The notes under the pieces were generated by a model that was not told the DNA's origin, did not search any database, and worked only from the letters and a program-made list of their open reading frames with translations. Positions 56,359-64,000 of a stretch of 64,000 bases of DNA are shown here, one piece after another; within the stretch, counting starts at the first letter, position 1; every line of letters begins with the position of its first letter. Made by a program: the position numbers and the translations under genes. Origin of the DNA: Bactericera cockerelli (Eukaryota > Arthropoda > Insecta > Hemiptera > Triozidae); NCBI GenBank assembly GCA_024516035.1, contig CM044955.1:47541675-47605674 (forward strand). The letters run 5' to 3'.

Positions 56359-56650
56359 ACAGCAGATATTTAAGAGTCGAAGCTTGTGATCTGTGTTGTA
56401 GCTTGCCCATCCCGTAGTATACCACGCCTCTGATGGGCGAGGTGTTTGTTATAAGGGAGTCACTTCCAAATGACTGTTTACAAATATAGTATAGTACAGT
56501 ATAGTAGTGCTTTATTTAGACTGTCGGCTCGAGACAGGAAGTCCCATTACGCTAACAGTTTATGAGTTTTTTTTTTAATATATGAGTTTTTTGTTTACTC
56601 TGGGGCTCAAACCGCACGGCAAGTGAGTATCTTACCATTGAGCTAATCGT
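56359..56650 (-). mobile_element. Family-4 SINE remainder with a retroposon insertion
   Basis: AGCTTGTGATCTGTGTTGTA, GCTTGCCCATCCCGTAGTAT and the B-box region (GGGGCTCAAACC) are family 4 on the minus strand. 56490-56565 is a CACTACTTATACT-type tail (minus) inserted in it. The left end of this SINE lies before the LINE at 53395-53424. Confidence 0.75.
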
Positions 56651-56672
56651 GAGATAAAACATTACTCTACAG

Positions 56673-56811
56673 AACAGCAACCCAGGGATCGAAGTGTTCA
56701 CGGATCTTCTCAAGAAAAACCCATTCGTATTCCATCGCGGTAGAACAGCCAAGACTTTGTTCATGCATTGGAGCGCTCTCAAATCCTACTACCTGCTACC
56801 CGATCAAACTG
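56673..56811 (+). CDS. MCRS1: MCRS1 exon 5, source of a junction array
   Basis: Acceptor acattactctacag, 139 nt: NSNPGIEVFTDLLKKNPFVF, HRGRTAKTLFMHWSALKSYY, LLPDQT and the first base of Val; donor ACTG|gtgagt, phase 1. The LF.HW...K.YYLL.DQT end is conserved in MCRS1. The last ~45 bases and donor are repeated downstream. Using a downstream donor would add an in-frame stop (GTG AGT TGT AAA TCT AGT TCT TAA). Confidence 0.95.
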
Positions 56812-57335
56812 GTGAGTTGTAAATCTAGTTCTTAATGTATTGGGGAGCACTCTGGTGAGATATAAATATTTCTAGTTTTTAATGTATTGAGCGCTCTCAA
56901 ATCCTACTACCTGCTACCGGATCAAACTGGTGAGTTGTAAATCTTTCTAGTTCTTAATGTATTGGAGTGCTCTCAAATCCTACTACCTGCTACCCGATCA
57001 AACTGGTGAGTTGTAAATCTTTCTAGTTCTTAATGTATTGGAGCACTCTCAAATCCTACTACCTGCTACCCGATCAAACTGGTGAGTTGTAAATCTTTCT
57101 AGTTCTTAATGTATGGGAGCACTCTCAAATCCTACTACCCGATCAAACTGGTGAGTTGTAAATCTTTCGAGTTCTTAATGTATTGGAGCACTCTCGAATC
57201 CTACTACCTGCTACCCGATCAAACTGGTGAGTTGTAAATCTTTCGAGTTCTTAATGTATGGGAGCACTCTCGAATCCTACTACCTGCTACCCGATCAAAC
57301 TGGTGAGTTGTAAATCTTTCAAGGTGTATTTATTG
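56812..57335. repeat. Array of exon 5 3' end plus splice donor
   Basis: Period 76 bp: GCACTCTCAAATCCTACTAC, CTGCTACCCGATCAAACTG|, GTGAGTTGTAAATCTTTCTA, GTTCTTAATGTATTGGA. Intact donors at 56930, 57006, 57082, 57151, 57227 and 57303. One collapsed copy (56840-56870, CACTCTGGTGAGATAT) has most of the exon part deleted. All full copies keep GTGAGT. Confidence 0.96.
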
Positions 57336-57357
57336 GAGTGCTCTTATTATTTATTAG

Positions 57358-57545
57358 CCAGCGTCGATGGTACGTTGAATACACCAGCTTCAGATCACTA
57401 AAGTTGAGCATTTTCCAGCAAGGTGAAGACATGATAAATGGCCTCCCGATTTGAATATTCGTGATGCTGGCTATTCCAGACTTAACCCATACCATGTGAG
57501 TTTCCTGTGAATGGAGGGTAAAACCTTCATCTCGACTGACCTCGA
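57358..57545 (+). mobile_element. 5S-rRNA-headed SINE, degraded
   Basis: GCCAGCGTCGATGGTACGTT, GAATACACC, GATCACTAAAGTTGAGCATT, CAGCAAGGTGAAGACATG, GTGATGCTGGCTATTCC, TTTCCTGTGAATGGAGGGTA. Confidence 0.75.
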
Positions 57546-58114
57546 CGTTGTACAGATGTTTTGTTTATAAAAGAAAAATAAATAAAAATCATAGTACCTG
57601 TTACCCCAAGAAACTTGTGATTTCATTGGTCTAACCCCCATATTTATATTCATTTTAAAAAATAATGAAATTAGCTGAACTGTTGCTGTAGAATGTAGAT
57701 GAAATTAATGACTTCGATTTATGTTGAAACATTCAATATGAATGTATTCCCTCTATAATGGCTGCACAGAGTAACACTTCAACAGTACATACTCCTAAAT
57801 GTATGAATTTATAGTATTAATACCGAGGAAAAATTAAATCCTCTTTATACAATAAAATAAAATATAGATATATATTTATTTTAATAGAAAAATGAGATCC
57901 ATCTACGTACATTTTCTGAATAATCTATGAACATTACTTCATTATTAATAATGACCGACTTTGATCGATAAGGCAGACTAGTAACCTGGAGGTCGGTGGT
58001 TCGATCACGAAAGTGATTAACACAAAAACTTCATTAGTAACAATGATGAAAATGTTTTTAAAAACTGCGTAAATGTTTGCATGTAAAATATAACTGAACT
58101 GTCTCCTACCCCAG
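57546..58114. other. MCRS1 intron 5, family-2 SINE fragment
   Basis: 57945-58025 is a deleted family-2 SINE (GACCGACTTTGATCGATAAG, CTGGAGGTCGGTGGTTCGAT, CACGAAAGTGATTAACACAA). The rest is AT-rich. Confidence 0.55.
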
Positions 58115-58241
58115 TGCCGGCTGCAACTCGCATGGAGAAGTCCCTGCGCAGTTTCAGTGAGTTTGAGGACTCCATCGCGCAGTCGGAGCTTCTGGAGATC
58201 AAGGATCCGCTGTCTGAGTTTGAAGTCACTCAGGAACACAG
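58115..58241 (+). CDS. MCRS1: MCRS1 exon 6
   Basis: Acceptor actgtctcctaccccag, 127 nt: PAATRMEKSLRSFSEFEDSI, AQSELLEIKDPLSEFEVTQE, H; donor ACAG|gtaact, phase 2. An acidic segment between the MCRS N domain and the coiled coil. A second ATACAG|GTAACTAG occurs 60 bases downstream but is too short to call an array. Confidence 0.92.
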
Positions 58242-58523
58242 GTAACTTTTCTATCCAGAATAGTCAAATCCTTTTTCAAAGTCAATAAAAAATAATACAG
58301 GTAACTAGATTATCCATCGGAATAATTATTAATAACTAATTTCCATTACTCGTACATTAACTTTTAAACTATCATGTTTTCGAAATAATTTGAAAATAGA
58401 AAACACTTGGCTTTTTTTGTTTTCCTTAATTATTTAATTTCAGTTTGCCATTTCGTCAGTTACGGCATCGTCAGTGAACTAAAGACTTTAAAACTAATCT
58501 TGAGGTAACTTATTAGCTAACTA

Positions 58524-58965
58524 CAGGGTGGTCCAGAAAGTTTGCACCAAAATGATAGGGGTAATAAAAGAGACCATTTCCAACAAAAATATTCCCGGAC
58601 ATTTTCCTTTATTTTTTGTCGTTTTCAAAATGGCGGCCAAAACGTGTGTTTTTCAAATATGTGCGTTCAGAACGTTGACAGCCTAAATGAGCATGATCAT
58701 TAAAACATTGAACGGGTTAATTTAACTTATTTTAATTAAAATTTTATTTTTAATTCAAAAATGCAATCCGTTTTTTTCTAGGTGGTACAGAAAAAAATAA
58801 AAAAAATCAAAAGCCAACCAAAGTCGGAATATTTGAAAAACACACGATTTGGCCGCCATTTTGAAAACGACAAAAAATAAAGGAAAATGTCCGGGAATAT
58901 TTTTGTTGGAAATGGTCTCTTTTATTACCCCTATCATTTTGGTGCAAACTTTCTGGACCACCCTG
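58524..58965. mobile_element. Fold-back MITE, mariner type
   Basis: TA|CAGGGTGGTCCAGAAAGTTT and its complement at 58965 followed by TA. Arms of about 150 bp pair well (AAAATGGCGGCCAAA). No coding capacity. Confidence 0.88.
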
Positions 58966-59039
58966 TATAATACAATAATAAGAAGTTGTACCTACTTACT
59001 ATCAAAGTACATACTAATGTTACTACTTTGATCAAAGTA

Positions 59040-59242
59040 AATAAACTGTTGGCATAATGGAACTAAGCATAAAGGGACTACTTGTTAAAGTCTAAAGACT
59101 AAAAGGACATAAAGAGGTGCTTTGTTAAACTGTTGGCATAATGGGACTACCTGTCTTGCGCTGACAGTCTAAATAAAGCACTACTTATACTAATACTTGT
59201 CTTGCGCTGACAGTCTAAATAAAGAACTACTTATACTATAAA
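59040..59242 (+). mobile_element. CACTACTTATACT retroposon tails, three pieces
   Basis: CTGTTGGCATAATGG occurs twice and GCGCTGACAGTCTAAATAAA twice, the last ending CTACTTATACTATAAAAAAA just 18 bases before the exon 7 acceptor. Confidence 0.65.
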
Positions 59243-59266
59243 AAAATAAATTTATTACTATTCCAG

Positions 59267-59423
59267 GCTGGAGAAGAAGGAGATGAAGAAAGTGGAGGAG
59301 GAGCTTAAGAACTGGGCGGTGATTGTGGAGCACGTGACCGGGACGGCCACGCCTGAGCTGGATAAGCAGGTGTATGCTGTGCTGAGGGGGCGGAGTGTGC
59401 GCTACCTCATGAAGTTCAAAGAC
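59267..59423 (+). CDS. MCRS1: MCRS1 exon 7
   Basis: Acceptor tttattactattccag, 157 nt: (R)LEKKEMKKVEEELKNWAV, IVEHVTGTATPELDKQVYAV, LRGRSVRYLMKFKD; donor GAC|gtgagt, phase 0. A coiled coil followed by the LRGR.VRYLM motif that precedes the FHA domain. Confidence 0.95.
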
Positions 59424-59773
59424 GTGAGTGAGGTTTTGTATTCATATAACTTAGATTTAAATCCAAAATTATATCTATTTTTTTTAAACAAGATTTGTGG
59501 TTTATTTGTACATCATTTCATTACAATGTTTAGAATAACAATAACATAATAAATATATAAGTACTTAAAAAAATAATAAACTATTGTGTCTATTAACGCG
59601 CTAGTCTTGTCCAGTTAGCGTAGTAATCCAAAGAAGCTAATAATTGACAAGGGCCCCAAGAACCAAGCCAATGCTGGTCTACTACTGACTGCAAATTTGG
59701 AGGCCAAGCCGTTGATACATTGCTTATGTAAATGTAAATTGATGTAAATCAATTTTATATATGTACATACATA

Positions 59774-60165
59774 CAGTCACCGGCAGAATCAGGCGGACAC
59801 TCGTTGTTTTTGCATTTGACTCCATGTTTTTCCTGATGGACTAAATTTGACATAACTTTTTTGTGATTAAAATTTTCTAGGTATTTATCTTTTGATAGAA
59901 AAGTAACATTATGGAAATTAATACTCAACAGAAAAAAAACATATTTAACTATTTCGGTCATTTTTTCTCGATAGAAAACAAAACGTATGATTTTAAAAAA
60001 AAATTCATTTGATAAATCTTAGGTACATGCAAAGTGAAACATGTGTCTTCTGTTCAGTATTAATCTCCATACTGTTCGTTTTCTATCAAAGCAATAAGTA
60101 CAAATACAAATTTAACATGGAGTCAAAAGGAAAAACATCAAGTGTCCGGTTAATTTTGCCGGTGA
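59774..60165. mobile_element. Fold-back MITE
   Basis: Left end TACAGTCACCGGCAGAATCA with inward GACTCCATGTT; the right end is the complement (AACATGGAGTC...TTGCCGGTGA). Left TA present, right terminal bases changed. No transposase. Confidence 0.72.
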
Positions 60166-60337
60166 GTATATTTGTATATTTTTTTACAGAAACACTAATG
60201 TCTTTCTTAACCCGGGATCAGTACGGTTCGGTTTTGTAACGTATCCAGTACACGGTAACGTATACGGTTGTGAGAAAAATCTCTCACAACCGTATACTGA
60301 TTGCGGGTTAACAAAAATGGCGTGTCCCTTTTCCCAG

Positions 60338-60553
60338 GTGACTCTGGGCAGGTCCACCAATGAGCACGCAGTGGACATAGACCTGTCCCTGGAGGGACCT
60401 GCGTGGAAGGTGTCGCGGCGACAAGCTTGTATACGCATGCGCAACAGTGGCGACTTCTTCATAGCCAACGAGGGCAAGCGGCCCATCTATGTGGACGGGA
60501 GGCCCATTCTGTCCAACAACAAGTTCAAGTTGAACCACAACTCCATTCTTGAG
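60338..60553 (+). CDS. MCRS1: MCRS1 exon 8, FHA domain
   Basis: Acceptor gtgtcccttttcccag, 216 nt, phase 0: VTLGRSTNEHAVDIDLSLEG, PAWKVSRRQACIRMRNSGDF, FIANEGKRPIYVDGRPILSN, NKFKLNHNSILE; donor GAG|gtgaga. The FHA landmarks GRS, SRRQ and N.G are all present, the phosphothreonine-binding fold. The final strand (expected LRFVFLIN...) is not seen in 60554-64000, so the last exon lies beyond the window. Confidence 0.95.
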
Positions 60554-60591
60554 GTGAGACAGATCAATTGTTGAGACACAAACCCAACAAA

Positions 60592-60755
60592 AGGGTTGGG
60601 TGGAAGAGATTGCCACAGGCAATAACCCCGCCCTTTAGGTAGGACATTTCTCTTTTTTTTTTTTTCTTGTATATTTGTTTAATCTTTTTGTTTTTCTTTA
60701 TATTTCATTGTATTCTACTGTATATATTTTTTGTTCTACCTAATAAAGCTTTAAA
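60592..60755 (+). mobile_element. GTTGGG retroposon, full copy
   Basis: GGGTTGGGTGGAAGAGATTG to CTACCTAATAAAGCTTT and a poly-A of about 10, the best-preserved copy with the one at 2317. Confidence 0.8.
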
Positions 60756-61330
60756 AAAAAAAATTGTTTTGACTTGAAGATGAATGAAGGAATTAAGGGT
60801 GGACGTTTAAGATCTACCTCTGCGGACTCAAGTCTAAGAGCGAAATTAAGGGTGAAATTAATAAACTAATTCTATATCACAAGTCATTGCTAAGCGTGGG
60901 TTTTCCCTATCTTACACAGTACGCGATACGTGACTTAGCGCATTGCTAAGCGTCGGTTGTCCCTATCTTACACAGTACGCGATACGTGACTTAGCGCCAC
61001 AGAGGTAGGTATTACACAAACGTCTATTAATTCCGCCCTAATGGAAGTTTTTGTATTAACTCTGTGGCTCTAAATCTCGGATTGCGTAGTATAGTATAGT
61101 AGTGCTTTATTTAGACTGTCGGCTCGAGACAGGGAGTCAAATTATGCGTACTGTCTTAGATGGGGAAAACCGATGCTAAGCTATGACTTAAGTTATCGAT
61201 TTTGTCTATTAATTTCGTCCTAAATTTTGGGTATTGTTTTTAATGGGGAAATGTTAGTTCTGATTAGAACTTGTGATCCCGAATTTGTCTACTAGTTTTG
61301 CCCGTAAATACTTAAAATTAAGATACTCTG
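60756..61330. other. MCRS1 intron 8, no exon seen
   Basis: A 60-bp direct duplication (CATTGCTAAGCGT, CCCTATCTTACACAGTACGC, GATACGTGACTTAGCGC) at about 60890-61000. A minus-strand CACTACTTATACT tail at 61088-61140. Confidence 0.55.
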
Positions 61331-61525
61331 TCCCAGTAGCTCGGTGGTAAAGGCGGCACTCTGTAAATCCAAAGATTCCAGAGTTTGTGGGTTAGAAACC
61401 TAGCCAGGACATAACAAATTATCCTCCCATTTAGGATTTTTACCACATAATAATATGTCTTGGTCTTACTGCTGTAATAATGTAGTCATAATCGGGCAGT
61501 AAAAATAGGGCGATATTATTTTACT
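61331..61525 (+). mobile_element. tRNA-headed SINE, family 1, diverged
   Basis: GTCCCAGTAGCTCGGTGGTA head; the B box is damaged (GGGTTAGAAACC); recognisable tail. Confidence 0.8.
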
Positions 61526-62769
61526 CAAATGGGGATGAGTTTTTAATACAGGGTGGACCAAAAAAAACGTTTACACCCGTTAATGGTAGATTACTGACGA
61601 CATTTCCAGGCCGGATCTGCAATCCGTTTTTTCGGATTCGCCTTTATAACTGCACAAAGTGATTTTTTGCAACTTTCTGAAAAAGTCCGACTTTGGCTTA
61701 TTCTTTAGGTCAGTACTTTTTTCCTGTTTAAGATGAGTTGATTCTGAACAATTCTGCAGAAAGCCAACAAAATTTCGATGTTTTTAGTTACACTGCTCTG
61801 TTTTTCACGGTTTGGTTTGTCATATTTTTTTACACCTAAACAGAAAAAAAAAACACACGAAAAAACTTTTTTACTAAATAAAACACTCGACATTTGTCCG
61901 AACAAATTTTGGCACAGACACGGGCAAGTTTGATAAAAGTTGGCGGCCGCCCCGAGGATGCTAAAAAATAATTTTACGATTTTTTTATCTTGTGATCTTC
62001 TGGAAAAAATTATTAGATGTTTGCCAAAAACTCTTCAAAAATCCTAAGAGTTTTCTACCTGTAGACTGTGTAAGGGCGTCTTGTATTGTTTACAAAAATT
62101 GTTTACATTGCTTTTTTTGAATACCGCGGTCTCACATGCCTTCATCAGCCAGTTTAGAAAAATTCAAATGGTAATTTTCGTGCTTCTCAGATTGTCAGTG
62201 GTGTTAGCTAGATGTGGTAGTGTTCAGAGTGTTAGTTGCATGACCGAGGTTCTATTCTCGGCGATTAATATAATTTTAATTATCAAAAAAATCTGATGGA
62301 ATATTTTATTCATACCTGGATCTGACCTGTTGTAACACCAACAACTTATGGTTTTTTTGGGGGTAATACCATCTGTAAATTGAGTTATAACAGATACTAT
62401 TGGTATCACAATACACATAATTATTATTCTTTTAAGTCCCTGAGAGACTGCCTTGATAATGTAAGGATGGTTTTTCTTATTGCTTCCCTACGAGAGAAAA
62501 AAAACTAGCGAATTTTCCACAATAAAATAGAGTTTATGGAATAAATCCAGATAAATATGTAGGTAGATTCTTATATCATAAACAATACTAATTAAATAAC
62601 AAATATTTACCGATTGCCAACTCTAAATAGAAGTCTTGAAAAAAACAAGATAATATTTTGTAAAGTTAATAAACTTTTGCAGTCTTTATTATGTTTTAAA
62701 CTATTTTGATATAAACAAAAAGGTATTTAAAAAACATTTTGTGTTAGTATGTTCAATGAGAAACGATTA

Positions 62770-62880
62770 GAAGCGCACGATTAGCTCAGTGGTAAGCCTT
62801 GCCATGCAGAAGATCCCACCCCGGTCCGAACGCCAGAGCCAGCAAAAAATTCATGACTACAAAATAAAGAAGACTGTTGC
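62770..62880 (+). mobile_element. Family-4 SINE fragment
   Basis: GCGCACGATTAGCTCAGTGG followed by CCATGCAGAAGATCCCA. The B box is lost. Confidence 0.6.
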
Positions 62881-62995
62881 CATTTTTTATTTAGCCATAG
62901 TACACACTATGGATTCTTCTCACACAAATTTTTGAAACCAATGGTGACTTTAGTACCTTAGTTCTAACTCAGAACTGTCCCTCTACCTTCTTGCC

Positions 62996-62997
62996 TC

Positions 62998-63047
<50 letters not shown>

Positions 63048-63083
63048 GCTCTCTGCCTCTCTCTCTCTCTCTTTCGCTCTCTG

Positions 63084-63160
<77 letters not shown>

Positions 63161-63165
63161 CCTTC
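62996..63165. repeat. (CT)n microsatellite
   Basis: Long CT repeats with interruptions (GCCTCT, TTTCGCTCTCTG). The SLSL and RERE ORFs across it are artefacts. Confidence 0.97.
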
Positions 63166-64000
63166 TCAATTCCCTCAGAGGAACTGTTGGAAGTGGCGTC
63201 CACCTTCCTGGATGCAAAGGTTGAACCTCTTCATCATGTTCCGTCGAATTTTGCGGAAGATTCCAGGTTTTTCTGTCAGGTTATCGAATGCCAACAGGAT
63301 TCTTGCTACCAGATTCTGCTACTCTTGCCTCTCCACTGGTATTTCGTAAACTATGTTTTTCACGTGATCCCAAATGTTCCTGTTGGCAGCTCCATAATTA
63401 TGCTAAATGCGTATCTGCCATTTCAGCATCCGAATTATAATGATGTAACTTGTACTAAAAAAACTCAAGAAGTTTAAAGATAATATTTCATGGAATGCAG
63501 AAAAATATGCTTGAAAACTATCATCGAGAAAAAAACCATCATTCATTTGACTGGCCTTTAATTAATTCCAAGGAAAATAATTATCAGACATAAATCGCTA
63601 ATTACTCTTTGAGTACAAGACGACCCTACACGGTCAACACTTTTAAGATTTTGAACATCATTTTTTGAGACTTACCTAGTTTGTTTCCCCAGAAGATCAC
63701 GTGATAAAAAATCGTAAAATTATTTTTTAGCATCCTTGGGTTGGCCGCCAACTTTTATCAAACTTGTCCGTGTCTGTGCCAAAATTTGCTCGGGCAAATC
63801 TTGAGTGTTTCAAAGTGTAAAAAACTTACATGAGAATTTTTTTTCTATTCAGGTGTCAAGAAAGATGCCAAACCAAACCGTAAAAAACAAAGCAGTGTGG
63901 TTAGAAACATCGAAATTTTGTTGGCTTTCTGCAGAATTGTTCAGAATCAACTCATCTTAAACAGGAAAAAAGTTCTGACCTGAAGAATAAGCCAAAGTCG

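Larger units (their letters stand above)
61549..64000 (-). mobile_element. mariner-type element with transposase relic (right end off window)
   Basis: TA|CAGGGTGGACCAAAAAAAAC at 61549. The sequence 61635-61995 recurs inverted at about 63690-64000, so the right terminus lies just past the window. The interior contains a SINE fragment (62770), a (CT)n tract and, on the minus strand at about 63440-63165, a decayed frame (NIWDHVKNIVYE..., ARILLAFDNLTEKPGIFRKI, CIQEGGRHFQQF) matching the C-terminal end of mariner-type transposases. Stops are present; the catalytic region is gone. Confidence 0.78.

Noticed and set aside
62964..63224. ORFs of Arg-Glu or Ser-Leu repeats
   Set aside because: Translations of the (CT)n microsatellite.

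Overview
Eukaryotic nuclear DNA, AT-rich and packed with transposons. The protein matches, short exons, long repeat-filled introns and SINE/MITE content fit an arthropod, probably an insect with a large repeat-rich genome; the species cannot be read from the window.

Three host genes are visible. (1) An alpha-catulin orthologue (CTNNAL1 / Drosophila alpha-Catr) lies on the minus strand. Three exons join in phase: 26195-26303, 9451-9640 and 2490-2650, encoding about 146 N-terminal residues; the rest is off the left edge. (2) A GANP/xmas orthologue (TREX-2 mRNA-export scaffold) lies on the plus strand at 30304-35062. It reads as one exon after a 5'UTR intron but carries five single-step frame changes and no other stops. 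(3) An MCRS1/Rcd5 orthologue (NSL and INO80 complexes, C-terminal FHA domain) lies on the plus strand in eight coding exons from 43499 to 60553; the last exon is beyond the window. Catulin and xmas are divergent, about 4 kb apart.

The rest is repeats: a nearly intact RTE-type LINE (53425-56347, 11-bp target duplication), a 5'-truncated second LINE, at least five tRNA-headed SINE families, a 5S-rRNA-headed SINE family, a short hairpin retroposon, Tc1/mariner, pogo and piggyBac-like elements, and a 6-kb element full of palindromic satellite.

The most striking observation is that five of the eleven coding-exon 5' splice junctions in catulin and MCRS1, and one 3' splice junction, have been amplified into minisatellite arrays. 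In each, the repeat unit contains the end of the exon, the splice site and the start of the intron, so the adjacent intron holds up to about 22 extra consensus donors. The arrays are diverged and broken by transposons with target duplications, so they are not assembly stutter. Also notable: a hammerhead ribozyme motif in a dimeric repeat nested in a SINE nested in another SINE, and a 249-bp-arm near-perfect palindrome with a 23-nt loop.
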